From the NCBI RefSeq assembly GCF_040954645.1, contig NC_092803.1:9425230-9489229 (forward strand): a stretch of DNA of 64,000 bases, given 5' to 3'. Source of the stretch: Diabrotica undecimpunctata. Its lineage: Eukaryota > Arthropoda > Insecta > Coleoptera > Chrysomelidae. The notes under the pieces were generated by a model. The model saw nothing but the letters and a program-made list of their open reading frames with translations, searched no databases and was not told where the DNA came from. Both the position numbers and the translations under genes were made by a program. Shown one piece after another: positions 11,360 through 22,929 of the stretch. The first letter of the stretch is position 1; the number at the start of each line of letters is the position of its first letter.

Positions 11360-12115
11360 TTGTCTTTAAAAGTTCTTTTAAAATCTTTTCCTTCCTTATT
11401 AATGTAACGATAATTCTAAATATCCTAATTTATTGTAGCTAAATAGTAAAATAAAAAGTCATATCCGATTTCTTCGTCTATATTAATTGAAGAATTTGTC
11501 ATCCAAGCATATTTATGTCGTAATTTAATATTTTCCGATCTGTCGGTGTATTTTCATGGTCAAATATAAATATTTTTAAAACTATACGTTAAGCAAATAA
11601 AATTATATGTCACATTTGCTTCATTAAAAAAAAATAGAATTTGATAAATAAACAGTTATTAGCGATAATTTAAAAATAAATTATATTCTGTACTTTTAAA
11701 AGCCATAAAAATTGTGTACTCAACATTCTGAATTTGAATTAGTTAAATTTTTATATTCAAATACTAAGTAATCTTTCTATCTGTTAGACTGCATAATTTA
11801 TATAAATAAGGGATAAAAATAAAATTTACTTACATAATATATTTCACATATTGTTTTTGATAATTCACTTTTGTCCATTTATCCATTTTTCCGATTTATT
11901 TTCCATTATCATGCGCTGGGATTCTGTCGCGGGGCTCCTGGCGGGTTTGGTTCAGAATTTGGCGGGAATTTTCTTAAGTGCCGATGCATTTTCTATTTCG
12001 AAACTGGTACAGTGGCTTCCATATATCATCCATTATGTAAATTTCCATTTAAATTTCCAGTGTGTGGTTGGCATTTTTGATTTGTTTCTGCGAATCAGAA
12101 AACTCCTTATTCGAA

Positions 12116-12129
12116 AGGTAGGATCGCCA
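12116..12129 (-). promoter_or_regulatory. primer-binding site
   Basis: On the minus strand TGGCGATCCTACC begins immediately after the 5' LTR. TGG complements the CCA end of a tRNA; the exact tRNA was not assigned. Confidence 0.65.
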
Positions 12130-12544
12130 TGTAATAAATAATCTTCACTTATCGTCTTGTATGGTAGATTTATTTAAAACACTAGATACTCATAGTTTAG
12201 TTTATTAGAATCAAGTACAATACTAGATAGTACTCAGTTGACGTTGACTAACTTAGACCGTTCTCTTGATTCTTCATTCTTAACTATATTGATAATAATA
12301 CTAATCCCGTGATTTCCAGCTATTTACCTCCCGTGCGCTTGTTGATATATTATTGTTTTTACTTGTTTAGTTTGTACACATTATTTAATAAGCTTTTGAT
12401 TACATTGCAAATTTCACTAGGTCAGAGCGCGTTCCAGTTACACCGATATTTTTAATGTCGTAAACAAATAATATATTTTGGCAAATGTGTGTCACGTTAT
12501 TAAAAAGATTACTTGAATCTGATGCTTAATTAAATCCCGTTACA
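12130..12544 (-). repeat. 5' LTR (415 bp)
   Basis: Partner of 7211-7625. It would drive transcription leftward through the BTB-Gag gene. The TCTC at 12545-12548 is the second target duplication. Confidence 0.95.
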
Positions 12545-12548
12545 TCTC

Positions 12549-12873
12549 CACAGTAGTAAATTGTGTGGTTTTCTATTTCGCACTGGCCTAAATTGGGCCA
12601 TCTAACTTCACTGCATCCAAGTATGTCAATGTTGACTCTTCGCATTTCTTTAATTACGTTATTCACTTTTCCGGCCTGGAATGAACTTCGTACATTCCAT
12701 GTACCAATCTTCTTATCATGCTTAAATCTAAATATTTTTGGCAGCCGGGGGATTCTTAGCACCCTTTCCCCACTTAAGGGGTGCCTGGGACTAAGGGCTG
12801 TTTTTATATTGACTTGATCCATTTTGATTATACTAGGGAAAGTTAATTGGGGTAGTTTCCCCTTGCCTTCCAC
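12549..12873 (-). pseudogene. LINE-A N-terminus with start of APE endonuclease
   Basis: The frame opens with ATG at 12873 and reaches IGTWNVRSSFQAGKVNNVIK and ILGCSEVRWP, the first conserved blocks of an APE-type endonuclease in RTE-like LINEs. It then runs into the right LTR. The sequence logically continues at 7206 and below, after removal of the LTR element and one TCTC, although a small additional frameshift lies just beyond the junction. The GC-richer stretch 12874-13090 is probably the 5' UTR. Confidence 0.85.
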
Positions 12874-13091
12874 AATGATTTTTCTTTCGTGTGAGGTTTA
12901 CTTCTTGGGAATGGATATGTAAGAGGATTTATTTGTTTTTGGTAGGGATTTTGGGGTGGGGACATGACTTCCCCCGGTACGGGTTGGGGGATAGCCATGG
13001 CTCGCGTGGTCAGGGTTGCATACCTGAAGTAGATCTATGTCATACCGGGATCGTACAAGAGTATCTACCCGCTACCACCATAAATTTCTTT

Positions 13092-15480
13092 TATATATAT
13101 AAGCGGGGATCCTACAGCTTCTGCCGCTTCCCGCATTTCGATCGCCATCTTTTTCTATCTCTCCAGGTGTCTTCATCAATGGCTCTGTCTTTCATGGTTT
13201 CCATAACACCTTGTATCCAAGACTTGGCTGGTCTTCCTCGTTTCCTTCTATTACTTGGATTGTATTCCATAGCTCTTTTTGGCCATCTGTTGTCGTCCAT
13301 CCTCTGTACGTGTCCGTACCATATTAACTGTCTAGTTTCTATTCTTTCAGAAGTTGTATGTACTCTATCTGTTTTTCTTCTAATTTCAGAATTAGGTATA
13401 CGTTCTACTCTTGATATACGGCAAGCTCTTCTTAGGTAGTCCATTTCAACCGTGTCAACTTTTTTCTTTCCTTTTACTGTCATTTGCCAACATTCTGCTC
13501 CATATGTAAGAATGGGCTCTACAATTACTTTGTAGATAGTCATTTTAGTTCTCATAGTAGCTTTGTTGGACCAAAGTATCGAATTCAGAATTTGAACACT
13601 CTTCCTGGCTTGTTGCACTCTATAATCTATATCTCGTTCCGTTGTTCCTTTACTGCAGATAATACTTCCGAAATATTTGTATTCGTAACACCTTTTCATT
13701 TGTCTAATTTCCAAATCCGGGTCTTCGTCTTCACTGCCTATTCGCATATATTCTGTTTTAGACATATTCATACTCATCCCCCATTTTTCGTATTCATCTT
13801 TGAGCTTTCTAAGCATATAATCTGCATCTTCTTCACAGCTTGCAATTAGCACTTGATCATCTGCAAAGAACAGCGTTGTCAGATAATGGTTGTTAAGCTT
13901 CAACCCCATTCCCGCACATTTTTGTCTCCACTGGTGCAGTGCTTCTTGGATATATATTTTGAATAGGGTGGGGGAAAGACAACATCCTTGTCTCAAGCCT
14001 TTCGTTACTGTAAATACCCTTGAGAAAGTATTTCCTGTTTTTACAGTGCTTTGAGGACATTTATAGATGTTCAGTATTGCTTTTAGATATGTTTTACTAA
14101 GGTCCGTTTTCGTCAAGACACTAAATAAGAGTTTTAAAGGAACTGTATCATAAGCCTTCTCCAGATCTATAAATACCAGATACGTAGGGAGGTTTCGAGC
14201 CGTTCGTTTTTCAATTACTTGTTTAAGGGTAAATGTGTTGTCCACGCACGATATTCCTGCTCTGAAGCCGCTTTGTTCTTCAATTTCTTTATACTCCTCT
14301 TCTATTCTTCTTTTCAATATACGACCATATAACCTTCCCAGCGAGCTAGTTACGCTAATGCCTCTATAATTTCCGCATTCTTTTCTGTCTCCCTTTTTAT
14401 AAATGGGGCTAATGTGGGCCAAATTCCAATCGTCTGGAATCGTTTGGCCTTCAATTAAGCATTTATTAAAAATATTCACTAAGCTTTCCAAAAGAGCATC
14501 CGGTCCATGTTTCACCAACTCGATGGGAATGTCTCCAGGCCCGGGTGTTTTTCCATTTTTCATTTGTTTCAATTCTTTTTTCAGTTCTTCTTTGTCTATC
14601 TTATGCACCTCTGAATTTTCTGTCATTGAGATATGGTCAGGTCTTTCCATAAATTCGTGCCTACATTCTGTTAATAGCGTTTCGTAATATTTTTCCCACT
14701 TTTTATTTTGAATCAGGTTTATATTTCCCTCATCTTTTCTTTCTTTTCTAATACTTTTTATGAATTTCCAAGCTTGTGTCACTTTGGTTCCTCCTAAGCA
14801 TCGGTCCATCTCTTCGCATTTCTCTTCCCACATTTCGTTTTTTCTTTTAGTGACTTCCTTCTTTGCTTCCCTGTTGAGTTTGCTGTAAATTCTGCGGTCT
14901 TCTGAGTCTTTCGTGGATAGCCATGTTTGATAAGCTTTTTTTTTGTCTTTAATTAATTTTCCTACTTCTTCGTTCCACCACTCAGGATTTTTTCTTTTGT
15001 CAGCTTCTTCGTACCCCAATGCCTCTTTGGCCGCCTGATGAATGCAATTTTTTATATCTTGATATTCTTTTTCGGCTGTTTCTCTTCGAGTTAAGTGAGT
15101 TAGTTTTGAGGCTAGTCTAAGTTTGTAGAGGAATTGTACTGATTCTTGTTTGAGGCTATCAATATTATATCTTATCTTTGTGGAAGCTGCTACCTTCTCC
15201 TGTTCAATTTTGTTCTTGTTTACTTTCCTGTAGTGTATGGTTATTTTTGCGACCACCATATAGTGGTCAGATCCGCATTCGGCACCACGATACACCCTTA
15301 CGTCATTTGTTTGGAGCCTTTTGTTTTCTGGTTGGATGAGATAGTCGATTATAGATTTTATCTTTTTCTTTGGTTGTTCCCAGGTAAATTTATGTATATC
15401 TTTGTGCTGATAAATTTCTTTTACATTTTTAATTCTATATGTAGGATGTAGATCTCTTTTACCTAATAGTCCAAGATTCC
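13092..15480 (-). mobile_element. 5'-truncated LINE-B
   Basis: Non-LTR element on the minus strand. LINE sequence starts abruptly near 15480, inside the endonuclease domain, and ends at a short TATATATA tail at 13092-13100, as for RTE-like elements whose 3' ends are simple repeats. The frame stays open through the whole element, implying a relatively recent insertion. It abuts the 5' end of LINE-A. Confidence 0.85.
13112..15295 (-). CDS. LINE-B reverse transcriptase ORF, 727 aa
   Basis: Uninterrupted frame. The first residues GSDHYMVV (8-15) are the last catalytic block of the APE endonuclease, so most of that domain is missing by 5' truncation; the reading frame actually continues upstream of this ATG to about 15480. 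The RT follows: GKTPGPGDIPIELVK (248-262), SGFRAGISCVDN (342-353), FIDLEKAYD (375-383, motif A), GLRQGCCLSP (433-442) and FFADD (476-480, motif C with the catalytic Asp pair). The C-terminal domain has WYGHVQRMDDNR (659-670) and a basic RRKRGRPAKSW block. It would copy its own RNA into a nicked target, but without an endonuclease it cannot be autonomous. Confidence 0.9.
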   Translation of the reverse strand: MYRGAECGSDHYMVVAKITIHYRKVNKNKIEQEKVAASTKIRYNIDSLKQESVQFLYKLRLASKLTHLTRRETAEKEYQDIKNCIHQAAKEALGYEEADKRKNPEWWNEEVGKLIKDKKKAYQTWLSTKDSEDRRIYSKLNREAKKEVTKRKNEMWEEKCEEMDRCLGGTKVTQAWKFIKSIRKERKDEGNINLIQNKKWEKYYETLLTECRHEFMERPDHISMTENSEVHKIDKEELKKELKQMKNGKTPGPGDIPIELVKHGPDALLESLVNIFNKCLIEGQTIPDDWNLAHISPIYKKGDRKECGNYRGISVTSSLGRLYGRILKRRIEEEYKEIEEQSGFRAGISCVDNTFTLKQVIEKRTARNLPTYLVFIDLEKAYDTVPLKLLFSVLTKTDLSKTYLKAILNIYKCPQSTVKTGNTFSRVFTVTKGLRQGCCLSPTLFKIYIQEALHQWRQKCAGMGLKLNNHYLTTLFFADDQVLIASCEEDADYMLRKLKDEYEKWGMSMNMSKTEYMRIGSEDEDPDLEIRQMKRCYEYKYFGSIICSKGTTERDIDYRVQQARKSVQILNSILWSNKATMRTKMTIYKVIVEPILTYGAECWQMTVKGKKKVDTVEMDYLRRACRISRVERIPNSEIRRKTDRVHTTSERIETRQLIWYGHVQRMDDNRWPKRAMEYNPSNRRKRGRPAKSWIQGVMETMKDRAIDEDTWRDRKRWRSKCGKRQKL

Positions 15481-17661
15481 AGTGCTGCCAGACTAAGTGT
15501 ATACATACTTTCTAGCTTGGGCCGACGGCCAATTCATAGGTAGCAGGTGCGAAAGGTAGGAAAAAACAGTCCTAAATTTTCTTATATTCTGTCCTCTTGA
15601 GCTTGATCGCACAGCACCTCACTATAAATTAAAAAATGTATGTTGAAATGTTTATTGTACATAAATCAAAACGCACGAACTTTAAATCAAGAACTTTTTC
15701 ATTTTTATATCTGTATATGTACCTATCGATTTGTTATCATTCGTAATAACCTGGATTAACTTAAATTTTATAGAAATGAGTTGTCTTCTTAGGTACTTTT
15801 ATACAGTTACCTCGGTTTTAATTTAATTTTATTCTGAAGTAAGTACTTACTTGTTTTGTGTTTATATATTATCATGTAACAGACTAAATTTTGCCACAAC
15901 GCAAAGGCTACTGGAAACTGCAGAGATGAGAGTACTGAGAAGAATTACAGGAAATACGATGAGAGCTGAGAAAAAAAAAAACTATAAATACTTAAATAAT
16001 GTGTTATAAGTTTTTCTCCGACGCATTACCACTGGTTCTAAAAAACATTGTGATTCTGATAATATTTTAAGTAAAGTTATTACAGTCTGTTTGAATTAAA
16101 AGTTTGTTGGAAAACAATTATCTTTCGACGTAATTCGATCGGGTAAGAAACAAAATTCACAAAGCTTCCCCATCTTAACCAGATAAATTTCATTAATTAT
16201 ACAAGGAAAACAAATAATTACCACAACAGATTAATTTATAAAGCAAGTGATGCTGAACACGCAATTCTTCAAGAAATGTCCATTAATTTATCGTCTACAA
16301 ACTGGAAATTCCGTCTGCTACATAACGGAAATATATCGTTATTTAATTACGTACAACTCAATTAGCGGCTACGAAATTAACCAACAAAAAAAGGTGTTGA
16401 TCTTAGAAAACTAAAGTCGAGAACATAAAAAACTATAATTAAATGCTAAATTGTTATGGTGATGATGATGATAATCAATTTGCTGCGTCTAAACTCATCA
16501 ATGTTTGAGACTCCGTATACGTGTGGTGTCCTGCTTTAATGGGGTGTGAATGTTCTAGTTCTGACATGCTAAAATATTTCATATTTTTATTCATATTATT
16601 TAAAAAGCTAAATTTAAAGAAATATTTTATAAAAAATAAAGGTAGGTACTCTTTTTTTAAGTATCTAGAACACAGCGTTAAAAAAAAGAAGAGGTTCATT
16701 TTTTTATGTATCAATGCAAATGTTTCCTTTGGCTAAAATATACATTTTTAATATTGAAATATGGTGATTGAATATAAACACAATAACAAGTAGGTATGCA
16801 TAATATAAAATGACTGCGTAGTTCTAAAACGTGTTGCTAGTGACAAATTGTGAAATTTACATTGTAATAACAATCGTAAAATTCCTACACTGCACCATCA
16901 TACAGTGTTATAGTGTTAGTTCATTTTGAATCGAAAAAATAAGATCTGTGAGTACATATTTTATTATTAATAAAGTAATCCGTGATCACAGTATCTTATA
17001 GCGGCTTCCCACGATCGACGATTCTACAGATCATCGCGCACACGGCAACGCACCGCAGACAGTAGTGTTTGATTTAACATCTTTCTTCTTTCTTAAGTCT
17101 TTAATCGAAATAGTACTATTTTTCAATTGATTTTTTATTCGGTTTCATGCATGTATATATCGTTCCGGTTCTTACACTTTGGCGTCGTAGAATCCCATAA
17201 ACTTGGTTCATTTTGATACAAATTTAAAAAAATCAAAAATAACTTCGTTTCTCCATTCCATTTTTTAGCAAAAAAATGCAAAACAACTTTGACAACACTA
17301 CAGATAACCAAATGAACCAAATGAACAACTTGCTCTTGTCGTCTGTTAAAACACGGACGCGCTCGGATCGCGTCGCACGAGTATGTACCGCACCTTTGAT
17401 GTTACCGACTCCCGATGGATACGACGCACCAGCACAGACGTGCCTGTGCTACCACGGACGAGACATTTCCCACGGTGCGTGGGTGCGAGCTGGTCCGCGT
17501 CCGTCCGCAATATTGCCGATCGTAAGAAGCCGGTTTTAGAAACACAGTACATAAATTATTAGACCATCCATTTATCGACACCAGTTTTTATCATCAAAGG
17601 TAATTACCAAAACCTAAAGCGGAATAAGTCCGTATTTAGGATAATCAAATGGTAATTAAAA
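15481..17661. other. gene-free stretch with one LINE scrap
   Basis: At 15893-15970 (plus) the translation TTQRLLETAEMRVLRRITGN is a scrap of an RTE-like C-terminal domain followed by an A-run. The rest is AT-rich. A GC-richer island at 17340-17530 lies upstream of the I-like LINE and might be its 5' UTR; the frame across it (17276-17539) matches nothing I know. Confidence 0.5.
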
Positions 17662-18354
17662 ATGGAATTTGATGTTACTGAAAATAACGATGAATTATCT
17701 CAATCTATTTCACAACCACCTTTATCTTACACAGCTGCAGCGAGTAAACAGCAAGAACCAATCTATCCATCCAAACTACAAGCAATAGTTTTCAATTCTC
17801 TCAATAATGCCATATTAGAAGAATACTTGTTAGCGATAGGCACTCTAGTTAGTCCAAAACATATTCTTTTTTCATCAAGAATCAGCAACAATCGTATCTA
17901 TATCTATTTCTCAAGCAACCAAATAGTAGATGAATTTTTTTCAAACAATGGAGTTTTCATCACTGTAAACAATATACAAATTCAAGTCCGTAGACTAATT
18001 ACTCCAAGTGAAAGACTCTTAATATCCAATGTACCTCCCACTATCCTGCATAAGATAATAGAAAAAGAACTTTTATCTCTAGGGCTAAAACTAACTTCAT
18101 CAATGTCATTTTTGCGAATGGGAACCACCATCCGGAATACAAACATGTACTTAGTTTCCGTCGATATATTTACATATCCTCACCGACAATCCCGATTTCA
18201 TTTTTTAACGTATGATGACATTAACAATCGAAATTTTTTAACGCTAGGCAATCTATGTTTCCATTGCAAACAACACAGCCACATTTTCAGTAGTTGTTCA
18301 GTAACTGTAAATAACTACAGCTGTCCCAACTACTACATTTTTAAACAGAAATGA
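17662..18354 (+). pseudogene. I/Jockey-like LINE ORF1 (Gag-like), N-terminal part
   Basis: The frame carries a nucleic-acid-binding ORF1 product with ERLLISNVPPTI (about residues 118-129) and a Cys-rich knuckle CFHCKQHSHIFSSC near its end. This is the layout of ORF1 in insect I- and Jockey-group LINEs, where the protein coats the element RNA. After about 18310 the original frame shifts by one; the Ser/Thr-rich continuation is at 18389-19009. Knuckle spacing C-x2-C-x4-H-x5-C is close to but not exactly CCHC. Confidence 0.7.
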
Positions 18355-18388
18355 ATTTACTAGAGTATCTTCAGCAGCAACGACTACT

Positions 18389-19009
18389 ATGACACCTTCA
18401 ACAACGAGTACCCCTACAAACATATCAAATACCTCAACGTCATCTTCAAAAACATCATCGACAGCCCACTTAATAACGCACGATACGTCGACTACAGTTA
18501 ATGCAATATCAGTACTATCTAAAACAAATATATCCACTTCATCAACCATATTATCCCACACAAGCATTACTAAACAGTCTTCATCTTCAAGTCTACACAA
18601 TAATTCTAGCTCTCTTAATGAAAATAGAGACTGTCCGGCAACACAAGAATTTAGCTTATCCAACGAGGAAAATGCATTAAAATCATCCTCCAAACGAACT
18701 ATATCTGATGTAATAACATCCCCCATTGAGACATCAGCTAGTGACTATGTATTTTCAAAGCCAACCCAGAAACAAAAAAGAATAAAAACAAAAACATCAA
18801 CTGTGTCTTTAGAAACTCTAATGCAACCAGTTAAAAAATTATTCGATTCCGAAAAACAACTATTAACCTTTAAAGAAACAGTTGATTTGTTTGAAAACAT
18901 TCAAGGAGCTAAAGATGTTATCAGTGTACAAATAAATATACCTCAGACACTCAAGCAATTATACAACTCTTATTCAAAATCCATTCATGTACATCCGAGC
19001 GTCCACTAA
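18389..19009 (+). pseudogene. ORF1 C-terminal part, Ser/Thr-rich
   Basis: This frame continues ORF1 after a +1 shift. It starts with a long Ser/Thr-rich low-complexity stretch (to about residue 80), then an acidic and Lys-rich tail ending in a helix-like segment (FKETVDLFENIQGAKDVISV). Such tails follow the zinc knuckles in related ORF1 proteins. The overlapping minus-strand frame (18298-18726) is its shadow. Confidence 0.6.
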
Positions 19010-19387
19010 AATTGAAATGTACAAAGTTAAAAAAAAAACTGACGAAACAACTCAGAAAACTCAGAACTCGACATGGATATGTCAAGTGAGTTATCCCAGG
19101 AGCTTAACATTTAATTAAAAACAAAATAAACATTCAATTTATTACAACATAATATATTCACGGATCGTTTTACAAGCTTATATACTGAAAATAGGAATGT
19201 GAAACCACCATTCTACGAAACAGTTAGGCAAACTCTCATGACTTTACAAATTCCGATACCAAGTACCTATTCCAATTTCATAAGAATTCCTTCCCCTTGG
19301 ACAATAAGCATTCCTTAATCCAACACATTCTTAAATATCTTTAGAAATAATGATACTCCTTACTCCTTAATAAAAAATACCTTTATA

Positions 19388-20269
19388 AATTTTCTAACTT
19401 CTATCCCGTATACCCAGACGCCTCTAAAACGTCTACTGGAGTTGGGGCAGCTGTCGTTACTTCAAATTTTATATTTGAGTATAAATTACTATCCTTAAGC
19501 TGCAAACATACTTGCGAGCTATATGCTATATAGCAAGCTCTCACTCATATTAACTCCGGTAATATATACAAAGCTCTTATAATTACCGATTCCCTCAGTT
19601 CCATCAATACCATTAATCAGCTTTATAAAACACATCCAATTGCTAATTAAAAAAGAACTAGCTTCCATTCAAAACGGCAACCATACTGTACAATTTCTAC
19701 GGGTTCCTTCACACATTGGTCTTCAAGGGAACGAGCATTGCCCAACAAGCAAGAAACAGTGAAACCATGAAGAAGAAGAGAAATATAGTGATAAATGTCT
19801 TAAAATCGTTTGGTAAAGTGAAGGTTGATAATTTTAACCAGTGGAACAATTTAACTTCAAAACTTCACGAAGTGAAAACATATGTAAAACCGTGGAAAGA
19901 TCAAATTTTCAACAGAGCTCATCAAATCGTTATTACTCGAGTTCGTGTAGGACATACTTGACTTACACATGGGCATATAAGCGGCCACACTAATCGTAGT
20001 TTATGTGACAATTGTAATGTTCCACTCAGTGTTAAGCATGTCCTTGTAGTATCCAAGATACCAGTTGCAGAGACAGACCAACTACATTATCGGATCAACA
20101 AGTGAAATCTTAGGAGAAAAATGTAAAATTAAACAATTGGTAAAATTCCTTAGACATTAATATACTTAACAAAATTTAATATTTATAAATAATTTATCTT
20201 ATGTATATATATATATGTCGCTAATAACCTCAGAGGTTGATGCGACAATGTTTGTAAATAAAAAAAAAA
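19388..20269 (+). pseudogene. RNase H and 3' end of the same I-like LINE
   Basis: From about 19404 the plus strand reads VYPDASKTSTGVGAAVV, then CELYAI, then IITDSLSSIN and FLRVPSHIGLQGNE, the D-E-D blocks of a retroelement RNase H, with an in-frame stop after CELYAI and later frameshifts. About 19965-20060 gives THGHISGHTNRSLCDNCN and VKHVLV, a degraded C-terminal zinc module. The element ends in a poly(A) run at 20258-20269. Between ORF1 (19009) and RNase H only about 380 bp remain, so the endonuclease and RT have been lost by an internal deletion. Confidence 0.75.
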
Positions 20270-21567
20270 AACGTGTGATTAGTTGGAAAATAAGTATTGA
20301 GGATTTATTGTTTTGTTTTACATTCATTTATAAATACTAAGGTAGAAGTTGTTACAATGATTTTGTTTCCTACGAAGAATATGTTGACATGCACTTAATT
20401 TAGGAGAAAATGCAATTTAACGCTACGGCAGGGGCATCTAGGTATCGGGAAGAGTCTAAATAGGAGAGGAAAATTCTGGCCCAAATAATTTATAATTCTT
20501 TATCAGATAATTGTGGGAACATGATCCGTGATTCCTAAAAATAATGAAATTAAAAGATTTACTGATTTAATGGAACACGAAAGTAGTATTTAATATATTC
20601 TAATGGTAATCCAAGAAAATTCGGATATCTTAAGAAAGTTGTCTTTAAAATATCATATTTTCAAATCATTTGTGGGAAATGAAATGATCATGATGATCAT
20701 TTCTGTTCTGTACATGGAAAGGTTGCATTATTTTTATTTTGGTAACGATATATTTCTTTAGGGATATTTGCATTTATGAGCAAATTTTTCAAGACAAAAC
20801 AGTGTGTATTATTTTGATCCCGTTACCATATCCTCTTACCGTGACATTTTTTTCCACCATAATATAAGATGTTGAGAAAATATGGCAAACACATCAATGT
20901 TAAGACACAGTTTACTACTTTTATCTGAAAAGAAAATATAACCCACGGTTTTAGTGCGGCTTATATTACACGCGAAGTTTATTACGAAAGTAAAAGTGTG
21001 AAAATAAGAAAATTTTATACGTTCATAAATTTGTTGTCAATATTTTTATCGTTTGCTTGGTAGTAGAGGTGTACTGTAGTTTTGAAGGCAGCTATTTTTG
21101 TCACTGCTTGATACTGTTGTTACCCATTTTACATTAAAATGTGAAAACTTTGAATGCCAAAGTATCCTAACACGCAATTTTTGAGAATTTCCTTGTAAAT
21201 TCCGAAGTTAACAAGATCAGGGATTTTAGTTCTGTTTAACCTGTTAATGTGAAATGAAGACTTCTGTTTTCTGTTGCTTTTAATGCTTATCTACCTTTTG
21301 GTGTTAGTAATCTAGAGGCTCATTGTATATGCTTGGCATTATATTCACCAGCCGCAATAAATCTGTTGCCAAGTGTAGTAAACACTGGTAACAGCTGGTC
21401 ATGTTGTTCGCTACTTATTGAGTGCCTTATTTATTTACAAAGCTCAACAAGCGTTGAACGCTAAAATACTATTAATAAAATTAATATAATACTTTTATAT
21501 TACAAAACTTGTATCAGTTAGGGGAGCTTCTTGTCCAATTATGCTCCTTGCCTCCTAAATTGGCTTA
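20270..21567. other. gene-free stretch
   Basis: AT-rich sequence with no supported gene. It contains a short perfect palindrome-like GAAATGATC...GATCATTTC near 20680. Confidence 0.5.
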
Positions 21568-21888
21568 CTATTCTCCTTCATTTATCGCTGTTTGTTGCTC
21601 TTTCTTCTCAACCATCGATTCCGTTTTTCTGAGATCTTGATGTACGCTATCAAACCATCTTTCTCTGGGTCGTTCCTTTCTTCTTTTCGTGATTGGACTT
21701 TCCATTCTTATCACATTTCCCATCCATCTCATCCCCTGTGCTTTTATGAAGCGAATAATGCTTGGCTTGGTATAGAGTTCTTCTAGCTTCCTGTTTGTTC
21801 GTCGCACCCAACCTTCTACCGTGTTTTTGCCACCATATATAGCTCTGAACATTTTCTCGTTGGCATTCGAGGAAGATATTTGAAGCAT
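21568..21888 (-). pseudogene. RTE-like LINE C-terminal fragment
   Basis: The frame reads RAIYGGKNTVEGWVRRTNRK, LEELYTKPSIIRFIKAQGMR and WMGNVIRM, followed by basic RRKERPRERW, the characteristic C-terminal domain of RTE-like LINE proteins. No RT motif is present, so only the 3' end survives. Confidence 0.75.
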
Positions 21889-21984
21889 ATTTGGATGTTA
21901 TGTACCTTCTCGTTTGATTTCATGTAACTGAAACGAAGTTTTTTGGCCGATATCACTAATTCCCGTCTTAGCCACTTAGCGTTG

Positions 21985-22585
21985 TAATCACATTATTTTG
22001 TGTAAAACGTGAGGTCGCTGGTTAAATGAATTAGAATAATAACGAAGAAAAATGCAATATTTTGATTGTGAATAAATTAGCGATTAATTTAAATATCTCG
22101 AAAAATAGCTGGCTTAACTCATTGCTGTTATCTGTACAAAGAAAAAAACACTTACCTTTGAAATATGGTGTATTAATTGTAGTAAGCAGTAGAATATTAG
22201 CATCTGCGCGTCGCGGCGCAAGGGACGCCGAGGCACAAAAAAGGGACGTCACCGATAAACTGGATATAAATACATTACGCTCTATATGTCTCGATTGAAA
22301 GTGAAAAAGTTAGCATTTGTAAGGATAAAAAATTTTAAGGGGGGCTCAACGGAAGCGAAACCTCATTAATCAAAGATATTGTATTGAATTTCTGAAAGAC
22401 GATAATTCAACTAAATGGTCACAAAAATTTGACACTCTGCAAAGTTTTCTGTGCTCGCGACACAGTTAACCAAAAATAAAAAAAAAACAAAGGAATTTTT
22501 TTGAACTTAAAAACAGGTCACATGTGTCAGCTAGTTTGACAATGAGATTTTACTAAATAGAAGAAAATACTATACTGTAATCTTT
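21985..22585 (+). repeat. dispersed repeat Rep1, copy 1, left part
   Basis: GAGGTCGCTGGTTAAATGAA followed by AATAATAACGAAGAAAAA recurs at 38240-38300, and CTGTTATCTGTACAAAGAA at 22124 recurs at 42238. The left part of copy 1 ends at the piggyBac insertion (TTAA at 22586-22589) and resumes at 24851. Orientation is arbitrary; no protein is recognised. Confidence 0.75.
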
Positions 22586-22733
22586 TAACAGGTTCACTGC
22601 GTACGTAATCTAATAGGAACACGCCAGGTGTTAGGAACTTTGTTTCAACAAACAGTGATAAGAGTTGGTTGTTGGTATTTTATATGATGTTTTAGACATT
22701 ATATGCCACATTTGGGAGCAAATGTCAAAATGA

Positions 22734-22745
22734 CGCGGATCCGCG
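22734..22745. repeat. subterminal palindrome 1 of 4
   Basis: CGCGGATCCGCG, a perfect 12-bp palindrome followed by CCGTTAG. Copies at 22790-22801, 24775-24786 and 24817-24828 have related flanks (CCATTAG, CCTTAAG). Confidence 0.95.
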
Positions 22746-22929
22746 CCGTTAGTAACACACTTTAAATTTTCACACCAAATCCTAACGGACGCGGATCCGC
22801 GTCTTATTTTTGAAATAAAAGGGTACAAAAAAATTATGTTTTATTTCAAAAGTAACAAAACATACACTAAAAATAATATAATAAGAGTAACTTGAACGTT
22901 ATAGGTAATAAATAGTACAAAAAATACAC

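Larger units (their letters stand above)
7211..12544 (-). mobile_element. complete LTR retrotransposon with BTB-Gag and defective pol
   Basis: A 5334-bp element bounded by two 415-bp direct repeats (7211-7625 and 12130-12544) that show no difference when read side by side. Each begins TGTAA and ends TTACA on the plus strand. TCTC is duplicated at both outer edges. In minus-strand orientation a primer-binding site starting TGG follows the 5' LTR and a purine tract precedes the 3' LTR. The order is 5' LTR, about 770-bp leader, BTB-Gag gene (11359-9989), a degraded stretch, an integrase remnant (about 8860-8440), 3' region, 3' LTR. The 4-bp duplication, Gag style and integrase fit Ty3/gypsy. Protease and reverse transcriptase were not found, so mobilisation would need helper proteins. 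It interrupts the endonuclease of LINE-A. Confidence 0.93.

Noticed and set aside
11851..12141. Plus-strand frames in the leader of the LTR element as an extra gene
   Set aside because: They run against element orientation and show no motif; the leader normally carries packaging signals.
17276..17539. 87-codon frame over the GC-rich island
   Set aside because: Composition explains the open frame; no motif, no splice sites and an overlapping minus-strand frame of equal quality.
20670..20705. GATCATGATGATC palindrome as a regulatory site
   Set aside because: Single short occurrence without context; expected by chance in a window of this size.
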